A stretch of 14,481 bases of DNA from Deltaproteobacteria bacterium (lineage in GTDB: Bacteria > Myxococcota > UBA796 > SXON01), in contig CANKNP010000098.1 of assembly GCA_947483545.1 (NCBI GenBank), forward strand, positions 1 through 14,481. Direction: 5' to 3'. The translations under genes and the position numbers were made by a program. Position 1 is the stretch's first letter; each line of letters starts with the position of its first letter. The notes under the pieces were generated by a model that was not told where the DNA came from, did no database searches, and saw nothing but the letters and a program-made list of their open reading frames with translations. Below are positions 6,880 to 13,560 of the stretch, piece after piece.

Positions 6880-7921
6880 CCCTCAGCCCCTCCCCCACCA
6901 CCTCCCCCCACGATCGCACCCTCGGCGCTGCCCGCCTCCCCCGCCAGGCTTCGATCCCGTCTTGCAGATCGGGCCCGCAGTACCCTCCATCCCCCGTCAG
7001 GAGTGCGCAGTCCCCGATGGCGCTCGCGACGACCGGCGTGCCTTGCGCGCGGTACGCAAGGATCTTGAGCGGGCAGAACCAGGGCGGGGCGTCCGACTGA
7101 TACGGTGCGAGGCCGATGTCCATGGCTGCGACGTGATCAGCCACCGCACGCTCAGACACCTGCCCGACGCAGATCAGCCGGGGATGTTCGACGCGCACGG
7201 GGCCCTCGCCGACACAGAGCCCGAGCGCGTCTGGGAACGCATCGAGGAGATCGGGCAAGCGTTCGACGCCATGCCAGGGCTTCATCGAGCCGAGAAAACC
7301 GATCACGAAGCGCCCTTCGATCCCGAGGCGTTGACGGGTTCCGTCGCGATCCCCCACCGCCGGCTCCATGCCGTTCGGCACGTGGCGAACGTCCTTTGCG
7401 CCGTTGGCACGCGCCCATTCGGTGAGCCACGCGCTCACGGCCAGGACCCGGGGTGCGGCCTGCAGTGTGTCCAACTCCAGCCGGCGGGCGAGCCACGGGA
7501 CCGCGAGGGACTCGAACTGCGCGCGTTCAAGCGCCAACGGAGCGTTCAGCTCCAGCACCCAGGGGATGCCCCTCGCGTGGATCCGCTGCCCCGCGACCGA
7601 GTACAGGCTGTGCCGCTCCCAGAGCAGCGTGGGGTTGTAGGCCATCGCCGGGGCAACCAGCCCGGCTGAGACCCGCAGCTCGTTCAACTCCCGCCAGCGC
7701 TTCAAGGCGCCCGGCCAGGCCGGGGGCTCTGGCGCGATCACCTCGATCCCGACTGCATCGTGCTCGCCCCGGGCATCGGACCGCCGGGCGGCCAGGATCG
7801 GCGCCCCGAGCGCCCTCGCCACCCCGCGGAGGTGTGCGGACGCGCCCGAGGGTCCGAGCGCGGGGATGCCCTGCGCCGTACACATCACCAGCGGCCGCTG
7901 CCCGGGCAGGATCGTACTCAC
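6875..7921 (-). CDS. Glycosyltransferase, GT4-like (GT-B fold)
   Basis: A 348-residue cytoplasmic protein with the two-lobe layout of GT4-type glycosyltransferases, which move a sugar from an NDP-sugar to an acceptor. The N-lobe has the acceptor-side glycine loop and helix (PSGASAHLRGVARAL, 24-38) and an ERHSLY segment (102-107). The inter-lobe region reads VPNGME (181-186). The C-lobe begins GFLGSMKPWHGV (208-219) and carries the donor-binding stretch APYQ...FCPLKILAYRAQGTPVVAS (272-300). In many relatives this reads SPLKxxEYxAxGxPVVA; here the usual Glu is Ala289. The start is GTG, overlapping the rhomboid stop as GTGA, so the two genes are probably translationally coupled. Donor and acceptor are unknown. 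The TGA stop lies in a palindromic repeat. Confidence 0.85.
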   Translation of the reverse strand: MSTILPGQRPLVMCTAQGIPALGPSGASAHLRGVARALGAPILAARRSDARGEHDAVGIEVIAPEPPAWPGALKRWRELNELRVSAGLVAPAMAYNPTLLWERHSLYSVAGQRIHARGIPWVLELNAPLALERAQFESLAVPWLARRLELDTLQAAPRVLAVSAWLTEWARANGAKDVRHVPNGMEPAVGDRDGTRQRLGIEGRFVIGFLGSMKPWHGVERLPDLLDAFPDALGLCVGEGPVRVEHPRLICVGQVSERAVADHVAAMDIGLAPYQSDAPPWFCPLKILAYRAQGTPVVASAIGDCALLTGDGGYCGPDLQDGIEAWRGRRAAPRVRSWGEVVGEGLRE

Positions 7922-9207
7922 GGTTCCGCCAACATGAGGCTTTCAAGTGCAGCTTCTCCGATCTCTCTGCGACCTGCGCACGCCCCGACGGCCGCGCACT
8001 CCGGCGGGAGGAGGTAGCCCGCGCGCGTCTGCAGCCCGTCGTGGTCGATGACGCGCTCGATCAGCGTCCACGGCTCCTCGGGGTTCTCGACCCGAATCGT
8101 GTAGCGCCGGGCCGGGCCCTCACCCGACGCGCTCACCGTCGCGGCGCCGCGAAGCCACTCGCTCCACAACGCCCGCTCTGCCTCAGCGTTCGCCTCCTTG
8201 CCATCGCCGACGAAGGTCCCCGCGTACACCGGGAACCGATCCCCCGAGGACCAGGCGTACATGCCTTGGAAGCGCATCCGATGCTCGGCCCACCGCGAAG
8301 GCAACGACATCGTCACCGACTTGGAGATCGTCACCTCTGACCACGGCCCGGCCCAGGCCATCGCCGGGATCCAAGGCACGACGGCGCAGGCCGACCACGC
8401 CCCCATGGCGAGCCATCGCCCTAGGCGAGGCTTCAGCGGCGTCGCCAGCACCGCGCCGAGGACCCCGCCGACCAGCCCACCCGCGTGCCCGACGAGCGAG
8501 ACGCCCGGCCCGTCGAACAGGCTGACGAACGCGAGCGGCAGGAAGATCACCAGGCTGCCGACCCCGTACCGGCCCTGCAGCTCAGCGGGGATCCAGGCGC
8601 TGTGTCGAAAGCCCAGCGCGATCTGCCCTCCCCACACCCCGTACGCGAGCACGCTGGACCCGACGACCGGCATGTCGCTCCATTGCAGGATCGCCATCGA
8701 ACTGAGCAGGAGCGAGAAGGCATACACAAAGAGCACACCCCAGGCGCCGAGCACCCTCTCGCACCGGTAGCCGCAGTAGGCCAGCACCGGCAGGTTCACC
8801 CCGAGGTGCCCGACCCCCAGGTGGGTCGCGGCCCCGGAGAAGGGCGACCAAAAGGCGCCGTCGAGGAGGGTGTGTTGAAATCCGAGCGCGCTGGCCTCGA
8901 TCACGTCGAACCCAGTGAGCTGGGCCACACCTTGGATCAGCCCGGCGAGCGCGATCAGTCCACAAACGCCCGCGGTCACCCAGGCCATCCCTGGCTTTCG
9001 GAGATGGGCGCACATGCTGGCCTCCGTCGCGGCCAGCACCTCGCGCAGCGCCGGGATCTCCCGCGCGGGCACGAAGCCCTCGCCGGTCCACTCCGGGTGC
9101 TGAACGTAGACGGTGTCCGCAAGTCGGCCTCGACGAAGCTCCTCTTCGAGCTCGTCCACCGGCATCAACACCGTGTCATGGGCACTGCGGACCTGCGCGA
9201 TAGGCAC
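7918..9207 (-). CDS. Rhomboid-family intramembrane serine protease with N- and C-terminal extensions
   Basis: A 429-residue membrane protein. The core (about 74-290) has six to seven membrane segments and rhomboid landmarks: HLGVGHLGVN (129-138), giving the HxxxN pair H134/N138 in TM2; a serine motif VGSSV (182-186) with probable nucleophile S185 in TM4; and GHAGG (240-244) with probable catalytic H241 in TM6. The usual GxSG is GSSV here, so the Gly after Ser is Val, which may affect activity. Residues 1-70 are soluble and include a WTGEGFVPAREIP segment, recalling small N-terminal sensor-like modules. Residues 290-429 form an unrecognised soluble tail. The start is GTG without a clear ribosome binding site. 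L33 lies 42 nt upstream, and the glycosyltransferase start overlaps its stop by 4 nt. The substrate is unknown. An inactive rhomboid-like protein is possible. Confidence 0.8.
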   Translation of the reverse strand: MPIAQVRSAHDTVLMPVDELEEELRRGRLADTVYVQHPEWTGEGFVPAREIPALREVLAATEASMCAHLRKPGMAWVTAGVCGLIALAGLIQGVAQLTGFDVIEASALGFQHTLLDGAFWSPFSGAATHLGVGHLGVNLPVLAYCGYRCERVLGAWGVLFVYAFSLLLSSMAILQWSDMPVVGSSVLAYGVWGGQIALGFRHSAWIPAELQGRYGVGSLVIFLPLAFVSLFDGPGVSLVGHAGGLVGGVLGAVLATPLKPRLGRWLAMGAWSACAVVPWIPAMAWAGPWSEVTISKSVTMSLPSRWAEHRMRFQGMYAWSSGDRFPVYAGTFVGDGKEANAEAERALWSEWLRGAATVSASGEGPARRYTIRVENPEEPWTLIERVIDHDGLQTRAGYLLPPECAAVGACAGRREIGEAALESLMLAEP

Positions 9208-9219
9208 GGGGCGCAGCTT

Positions 9220-9236
9220 AGCCGCGAATCGCGGCT
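9220..9236 (-). terminator. Hairpin after rpmG, weak terminator candidate
   Basis: Perfect 7-bp arms AGCCGCG and CGCGGCT with a 3-nt loop lie 13 nt downstream of the L33 stop and before the rhomboid start. There is no T-tract after the stem, so it may only attenuate transcription or affect mRNA stability. Confidence 0.35.
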
Positions 9237-9249
9237 GCTACGCCCGAGA

Positions 9250-9438
9250 CTACTTGGTCTCTTTGTGGTTCGTGACCTTCCGCTCGTAGCGGCAGTACTT
9301 CTTCAGCTCCATGCGCGCGGCGGTGTTCTTCTTGTTCTTCTGGGTCACGTAGCGATTCACCCCGGGCACCCCGCTGTCGCGGCAAGTGGTGCACTCGAGG
9401 TGGATGACCTGACGGCCTTGGGCCTTCTTCTTTGCCAT
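9250..9438 (-). CDS. rpmG: 50S ribosomal protein L33
   Basis: A 62-residue basic protein beginning [19 protein letters not shown], with the L33 signature [20 protein letters not shown] (30-49) and a C-terminal NHKETK. L33 is a small protein of the large ribosomal subunit. Zinc-binding (C+) forms carry two CxxC pairs and zinc-free forms lack them. Here the first pair is present (C16, C19) but the second is only C49, with Glu where the fourth Cys would be (C49-R-Y-E52). There is also a short insertion (RDSGVPGVN) after the first pair, as in C- forms. The start is ATG with CGGAG 6 nt upstream. A promoter candidate directly precedes it. The gene is not next to other ribosomal genes within this window. 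Confidence 0.93.
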   Translation of the reverse strand: MAKKKAQGRQVIHLECTTCRDSGVPGVNRYVTQKNKKNTAARMELKKYCRYERKVTNHKETK

Positions 9439-9467
9439 GTTCGACTCCGGTCGGTGAAACGCCGGGG

Positions 9468-9496
9468 CGGATATGCTGGGGAGAGGGGGGCGTCAA
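9468..9496 (-). promoter_or_regulatory. Sigma-70-type promoter candidate for rpmG
   Basis: On the minus strand TTGACG (9496-9491) matches the -35 consensus at five of six positions. A 17-nt spacer then leads to TATCCG (9473-9468), a weak -10. It lies 29 nt before the L33 ATG and after the end of the transporter gene, as expected for an independently expressed ribosomal gene. Confidence 0.5.
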
Positions 9497-9503
9497 GGCA
9501 GTC

Positions 9504-9528
9504 TGCGGGGCCTACAACCACCCCCGCA
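9504..9528 (-). terminator. Weak hairpin at the end of the transporter gene
   Basis: Arms TGCGGGG (9504-9510) and CCCCGCA (9522-9528) with an 11-nt loop span the TAG stop (9514-9512) of the transporter gene. No T-tract follows on the minus strand, so the terminator call is tentative. Confidence 0.25.
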
Positions 9529-11794
9529 CAAAGGCGTAGAGCGGCCGAAGGCCGGAGTGGTACCAGACGTCGCTGGTGTAAAGCCCGTAAAGGCCGCGTG
9601 CCACGCCAAGGCTGAGCAGGGTCGCGGACGCGAGGGCGAGGCCAACGCTGTCGCGGCTGGACCATCGCAACGGGATCGCGATCCCCCGCGGCGCGGATGT
9701 ATCAAACCCCCGGGTATCAAGTGATTCTGATAACATCCGGGCACGCCGGATACATCTCGCGACGACTGGGCGGAGCAGCGCGACCTCGAGGAAGAGCCAC
9801 GCGAGCGGCGTTCGCTGCCAGACCGGACGACCTCGAGCGCGTCGGGCGGCGCGGACCTGCGCCCACTCGGTCGCAACGAGGGGCACGAACCGGACCATCG
9901 CGGCCACCATGACGACGAGCGGGTAGGGGAGTCGTTCGCCGAGAAATGGTGACCGAAGCGCGGTCACCAGGCGGTCGGTGGGGGTGGAGACCGCGAGTAA
10001 AAGGCCGCTGGCCGTCAGCGAGATGAAGCGCGTGGACTGCGCCAGACCGTGGAGCGCACCCTCGCGCCAGAAGGTCACCGGCCCGAGGGTGAACAAGGGT
10101 GTACGCGGCCAGTCGGCCCAGAACAAGGACTGCGAGAACGCTGTGGACCAGGCAACGAGCGCGGCGGCGATCAGGAGTCCCCGTCGCCAGGGGCGGGCCT
10201 TGGGGTGAACGCACGCCGCGAGGACGAGCGCGCTGGCCAGGAGCACCAGCGGGACCACACCTTCCAGCAGGATCACGGCGAGGCCCAACGCCACCACCAG
10301 GCAGAGCCGGAGCCGGGGGTCAAGACCTCCATCCTCCCGAATCGGTGGACTCACTTCGGGATCATGATGATCCCGAAGTGGTGGACTCACTTCGGGATCA
10401 TCCTGGTGTCGGGGTTCACCACACCATGTGGATCTTTCGATCGGCAGATCCTCGATGATTCGGCCCTTGTCCAGCCAGATCACCCGGGTCGCGAACTGCG
10501 CGACAAGCCCGGGATCGTGGCTGGAGAAGACCACCGTCTGGGCTTCGGCTCGGATCGCTGTGAACAACCGGAGGAGGTTCTCGTGGTCCTGACCGCTGCC
10601 GGCTTCGTCCAGGAGCAGCACCGCAGGCTTGGCCGCCGCCATCGACGCGACTGCGACGCGGAGGCGTTGGCCGCGGGAGAGGGCTTGGGGCGCGCGATGC
10701 CCAAGACCGTCCAGTCCGAACGCAGCGAGCAGGGCGACCCCCTCTGGAGCGCGGCGGGCTTCGGACGCGGCGTAGTCCAACTCCCCGAGGGTGGTCTCGG
10801 AGAACAGCACCAGATCAGCGTTCTGCGGCACCTCCAGCACCCTGCCGGTGCGGACGACCTTTCCCGCGTCGGGCGCGAGCCGTCCTGCGAGCAGCCCAAG
10901 CAGCGTTGACTTGCCAGCTCCGTTCCCACCGACCAGCGCGATGCGCTCGCCGGGGTGGACCGCCAGGGCCAGGCCCTGGACGCCCCGATGGCCAATGTGG
11001 TGAAACGTGAGGTTGCAGGCGTAAAGAAGGCTCACCACTTCGCCCGCAGAACCCTCGCCCGCGACCTCCCACCCGCCCGCCAAACCCCCGCGTCCCCGCC
11101 TCCCCTCCACGTCGCCCGCCAAACCCCCGCGTAGGGGCGGCCCCCTGTGGCCGCCCGGGTTCAAGGCCTCCCCCAGGTACACCACCCGGTTCGCCGCCCC
11201 CAACAACCCCAGCCGGTGCTCCACCAGCAGCACCGCAACACCCTCGTCCGCGACCTGCCGCAACAGGGTGACGATCTCCCGCGCCCCTGGCGGATCCAGC
11301 TGGCTCAACGGCTCGTCCAGGACCAGCACCCGGGGGTTCGCTGCCAGCGCCGCGCCGATCACGAGCCGTTGGCGCTCCCCTCCAGAGAGCTCCAACGGGT
11401 CCCGCCCTTCAAACCCGGCGAGTCCCACCCTGGCGAGCGCCGCGGCCACCATGCAGGCGTCGAGCCCAGCGCTCTCCAACCCGAAGCTGATCTCGGCCGC
11501 GCATGTGCCCGCCAGCACGCAGTCATCGACCTCCTGGCCAACGAACCCGGCGGCGCGCACCCTCTCCGCCCCTGAGAGCCCGGCTGGATCCCGCCCGCAC
11601 AGTCGGATCTCGCCCTCCACCAGCCCGTGCCCATGACGCTGCGTCAGGCCGACGGCCATCCGGACCACCGTGGACTTGCCCGAGCCGGTCGCTCCCGCCA
11701 GGACGACGAACTCCCCGGCTCGAACATGGAGATCCACCGGTCCGATACATCCCCCGGAGGGGAAGGTGTATCGCGCATGGTTCAGATGTATCAC
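9512..11794 (-). CDS. ECF transporter A-A'-T fusion: two ABC ATPases plus EcfT membrane protein
   Basis: A 760-residue fusion of the energising module of an ECF-type vitamin/metal importer. ATPase 1: Walker A GATGSGKST (34-42), Q87, signature LSGGE (136-140), Walker B LVLDEP (157-162), H193. ATPase 2: Walker A GGNGAGKST (289-297), Q324, signature LSRGQ (372-376), Walker B LLLDE (393-397), H426. Residues about 497-760 are EcfT, with membrane segments and the two ATPase-coupling motifs AARRARG (649-655) and ESLDTRGF (690-697). The start is GTG at 11794, overlapping the preceding TGA stop as GTGA, with GGAGGT 6 nt upstream. The frame is open further upstream, but that part is the antiparallel-frame shadow of the previous gene. 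Linkers at about 213-240 and 465-484 are encoded by palindromic repeats. Separate A, A' and T genes are more usual. The substrate is set by the S component, unknown here. Confidence 0.88.
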   Translation of the reverse strand: MIHLNHARYTFPSGGCIGPVDLHVRAGEFVVLAGATGSGKSTVVRMAVGLTQRHGHGLVEGEIRLCGRDPAGLSGAERVRAAGFVGQEVDDCVLAGTCAAEISFGLESAGLDACMVAAALARVGLAGFEGRDPLELSGGERQRLVIGAALAANPRVLVLDEPLSQLDPPGAREIVTLLRQVADEGVAVLLVEHRLGLLGAANRVVYLGEALNPGGHRGPPLRGGLAGDVEGRRGRGGLAGGWEVAGEGSAGEVVSLLYACNLTFHHIGHRGVQGLALAVHPGERIALVGGNGAGKSTLLGLLAGRLAPDAGKVVRTGRVLEVPQNADLVLFSETTLGELDYAASEARRAPEGVALLAAFGLDGLGHRAPQALSRGQRLRVAVASMAAAKPAVLLLDEAGSGQDHENLLRLFTAIRAEAQTVVFSSHDPGLVAQFATRVIWLDKGRIIEDLPIERSTWCGEPRHQDDPEVSPPLRDHHDPEVSPPIREDGGLDPRLRLCLVVALGLAVILLEGVVPLVLLASALVLAACVHPKARPWRRGLLIAAALVAWSTAFSQSLFWADWPRTPLFTLGPVTFWREGALHGLAQSTRFISLTASGLLLAVSTPTDRLVTALRSPFLGERLPYPLVVMVAAMVRFVPLVATEWAQVRAARRARGRPVWQRTPLAWLFLEVALLRPVVARCIRRARMLSESLDTRGFDTSAPRGIAIPLRWSSRDSVGLALASATLLSLGVARGLYGLYTSDVWYHSGLRPLYAFVRGWL
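9696..9756. repeat. AT-rich nested palindrome inside the EcfT coding region
   Basis: Outer arms GATGTATC (9696-9703) and GATACATC (9749-9756) enclose inner inverted pieces TATCA (9715-9719) and TGATA (9728-9732), with CCGG blocks between. On the minus strand it encodes the second EcfT coupling motif using codons otherwise scarce here (AGA, TTA, TCA, GAA, CTT, ACA). It may be a repeat-derived patch or a coincidental palindrome in conserved sequence. Confidence 0.45.
10344..10402. repeat. In-frame palindromic repeat in the ABC2-EcfT linker
   Basis: A 22-nt sequence starting GGTGGACTCACTTCGGG occurs directly at 10344-10365 and 10380-10401 (period 36 nt, or 12 codons). An inverted copy of its core lies between them. 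Two mutually exclusive perfect hairpins are possible: 14-bp arms 10352-10365/10367-10380, or 15-bp arms 10366-10380/10388-10402 with a 7-nt loop. On the minus strand it encodes DPEVSPP twice, in the linker before the first EcfT membrane segment (residues 465-484). Confidence 0.85.
11074..11132. repeat. 20-nt direct repeat in the linker between the two ATPase domains
   Basis: CGCCCGCCAAACCCCCGCGT occurs at 11074-11093 and exactly again at 11113-11132, a 39-nt (13-codon) period. On the minus strand it encodes RGGLAG twice, in the low-complexity Gly/Arg linker (about residues 222-240) between the ABC domains. Confidence 0.8.
11135..11156. repeat. GGGCGGCC palindrome next to the direct repeat
   Basis: Perfect 8-bp arms GGGCGGCC (11135-11142) and GGCCGCCC (11149-11156) with a 6-nt loop. 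On the minus strand it reads GGHRGPPL in frame (about residues 214-221). From memory, this GHRGPPL-coding hairpin turns up as a repeat in several GC-rich bacterial groups; that could not be searched here. Confidence 0.6.
11743..11773. repeat. Small palindrome near the start of the A-A'-T gene
   Basis: Arms CGATACA (11743-11749) and TGTATCG (11767-11773) surround an inner CCCC/GGGG pairing. A further TGTATC occurs at 11787-11792, overlapping the second and third codons. It encodes RYTFPSGGCIG at residues 8-18 of ATPase 1. The repeated TGTATC/GATACA hexamer recurs at 9696-9756. Confidence 0.4.
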
Positions 11795-13461
11795 CCGTCC
11801 ACCTCCCTCAGGCTGCGGGCGAAGGGAACCGCCAGGGTACACGCCAGCAAGACGTACAAGAACCCCGGGAGTGCCACCTGCATCGCGATGTACCAGGGCG
11901 CGAAGGTCAAGCGATACAGCACCGTGTGCAGCCAGAGCCCGGAGAGGGTCAGCAGGGCGTTCGAAAGGGCGAATGCGCACATCAGGCGGAGGATGGTCAT
12001 CGGCTGGCCGCGGGTGATGCCCGAGGCGTAGGCGAAGGACTCCCCGAGCGCGATGGCCGCGCCGGTGTGGACGAGATCGGGAAAACCGAGGGTGCCCATC
12101 AATACGCCCCGGCCCAGCCACGAGCACAGGATCGAGAGCGCCAGCGTGCCCGGGCGGGGCTGCATGTGGAGCAAGGTCGCGAGGAGCACGCAGCGGCCTG
12201 CGTCGTAGACGATGCCAGTGAACAACGTGGAGAACGGACCGAGGGCCGCGCCGAGGGTCATGGAGACGACGTCGGTCGCGGTCGAGACCACGAAAAGCGC
12301 GGTCGCGAAGAGCGCGTTGACCATGAGATCGGTGATGGATGCGCGGCGCAGCCAGGACGGCAGCGTGCGTGCGGCCCAGAGGATCCCCGCGGTGCTCGCC
12401 AGCAGCGTGATGAAGAAGCCCGCTGAGGACACGGCGTCCCCGCGTCGGACGACGAGCGGAAGGGTGGCTGAGGCGAGCGTGTCGGCCGCCCCCAGAGGCG
12501 TCAGCGATGCCTGGAGGTCGTAGCTGCCCGCCGCGACAGTGACGGGCTCCACGAACACCGGGAGGACGGCGGTGGCACGCCCGTGGGCAGGGACCCGAAC
12601 CAAGGCGGCGACGGTCTGGGTGCCACCGTCCGCCTCCCGGAGACGCGGGCGAAAGGCTTCGGCCGCCGCGCCGTCGCGGTCAGTCACCTTCACGGTCACC
12701 ACCAGATCCATCGGCTCCGCGGCCTCGTTCTGAAGCGGCACGCCGACAAATCCCCAGGGGGCCTCGTTCGCCCGGGCGCGGACACCCCAGCCGCTCGCGG
12801 CCAACAACCGCTCCCAGGCTGGGGAGGGCAAGATCACCTTGTCCACCGGTCGCCCGATGTCGCGGAGGCCGCTCTCGTCTGCGGGGAAGATCAACGGGGC
12901 GACCTGGAGCGCGGTTCGGGCCTCGTCGGTGTTTCGCCGCACGACGATAAGATCCACGACATCTGGGCCGAGCGCCAGGGTTTGCGTGGACGTGAGGGTC
13001 AACGGCAGCAGGACCCGGCTGCCCGGCGCAGCGAGGTGGGCGATGCCGAGGTCCGTCGGAACGTCGATGGCCTGCGGGCCGGCCGTGAAGCGGACGAACA
13101 CGCTCGCGCTCTCGCCCCAGACCGGGACCTCGACCTTCCCCGTCGCCGGTACCCAGGCCGCTCCGGGGGCGGGTTGGATCTCGGCGACCCACGGGGTCTG
13201 CGCCGGGATCGAGAGCGGGCTCCCGGCGTCCCCAGCATCCGTGGAGGCTTCGACCTGGAACGCGCCGCTCACCGCCTCCAATGGGAGGAACACCTCGGTC
13301 GCCGGTGTCGGTAGCGTGCGTCGAAGGACCGTGGCACCCTCGGCATCCACGACGCGGACGGCCAGGATCGGCGCGCTCGCGTGCAGCTCCGCGCCGTCCC
13401 CCGCCCAGGTCGCGGTCAGCGTGGGCGGCGGCGGCTCGACGCAGGCGAGGAGCCAGATCAC
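11791..13461 (-). CDS. ECF S-component-like membrane protein fused to a lipoprotein-type extracytoplasmic domain
   Basis: A 556-residue two-part protein. It starts (GTG) with MIWLLAC: LLAC is a perfect lipobox and C7 the probable lipidated residue, though the signal is unusually short. Residues 8-340 look extracytoplasmic: Pro/Ala/Val/Thr-rich, strand-rich and without membrane segments, with immunoglobulin-like character near 240-340 (QNEAAEPMDLVVTVKV, VPAHGRATAVLPVF). A membrane helix at about 346-366 leads to a membrane domain (376-550) of about five to six helices. Its pattern RPGTLALSILCSWLGRGVLMG (436-456) followed by GAAIALGESFAYASG (467-481) resembles S components such as YkoE. The A-A'-T gene overlaps its stop by 4 nt, strongly supporting an S-component role. 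The substrate is unknown; thiamine-type precursors are only a guess from YkoE. No upstream start gives a longer signal peptide. Confidence 0.7.
   Translation of the reverse strand: MIWLLACVEPPPPTLTATWAGDGAELHASAPILAVRVVDAEGATVLRRTLPTPATEVFLPLEAVSGAFQVEASTDAGDAGSPLSIPAQTPWVAEIQPAPGAAWVPATGKVEVPVWGESASVFVRFTAGPQAIDVPTDLGIAHLAAPGSRVLLPLTLTSTQTLALGPDVVDLIVVRRNTDEARTALQVAPLIFPADESGLRDIGRPVDKVILPSPAWERLLAASGWGVRARANEAPWGFVGVPLQNEAAEPMDLVVTVKVTDRDGAAAEAFRPRLREADGGTQTVAALVRVPAHGRATAVLPVFVEPVTVAAGSYDLQASLTPLGAADTLASATLPLVVRRGDAVSSAGFFITLLASTAGILWAARTLPSWLRRASITDLMVNALFATALFVVSTATDVVSMTLGAALGPFSTLFTGIVYDAGRCVLLATLLHMQPRPGTLALSILCSWLGRGVLMGTLGFPDLVHTGAAIALGESFAYASGITRGQPMTILRLMCAFALSNALLTLSGLWLHTVLYRLTFAPWYIAMQVALPGFLYVLLACTLAVPFARSLREVDG
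11801..11806 (-). promoter_or_regulatory. Strong ribosome binding site for the A-A'-T gene
   Basis: GGAGGT on the minus strand lies 6 nt before the GTG at 11794, inside the last codons of the S-component gene. It fixes the start of the transporter fusion and rules out the far-upstream start at 12127. Confidence 0.7.
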
Positions 13462-13533
13462 GGTGTCAGCATGGGGAGGGGCCGATGGGCGATGGGCGAC
13501 GGGTGGCGCCTGGAGCGGTGCGGCAGCGTCTTC

Positions 13534-13560
13534 CCCTTCTCCCTCCGGGAGAAGGTGGCG
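13534..13560. repeat. 27-nt hairpin repeat, copy 1
   Basis: Arms CCTTCTCCC (13535-13543) and GGGAGAAGG (13547-13555) with a 3-nt loop, followed by TGGCG. The 27 nt are identical to 13737-13763, same orientation. The form CCTTCTCCC-nnn-GGGAGAAGG is, to my recollection, a common intergenic repeat in proteobacterial genomes. Confidence 0.8.

Noticed and set aside
6792..6911. Starts of the SNF2 gene at 6911 or 6878
   Set aside because: The extra residues include a poly-Gly run and peptide encoded by the palindromic repeat, which also occurs outside genes. The 6878 ATG overlaps the previous stop as ATGA and cannot be fully excluded.
8485..9615. 376-codon open frame on the plus strand
   Set aside because: Antisense across the rhomboid gene, rpmG and the end of the transporter gene; spanning three real genes marks it as a shadow.
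10344..11156. CRISPR-like array
   Set aside because: The direct repeats occur only twice each, have 36-39 nt periods matching whole codons and encode protein linkers; no cas genes are present.
11795..12127. N-terminal extension of the A-A'-T gene to a start at 12127
   Set aside because: This 111-codon part is Arg/His/Pro-rich, overlaps the membrane domain of the S-component gene and has no motif. GTG at 11794 has a strong GGAGGT 6 nt upstream and a GTGA overlap with the previous stop.
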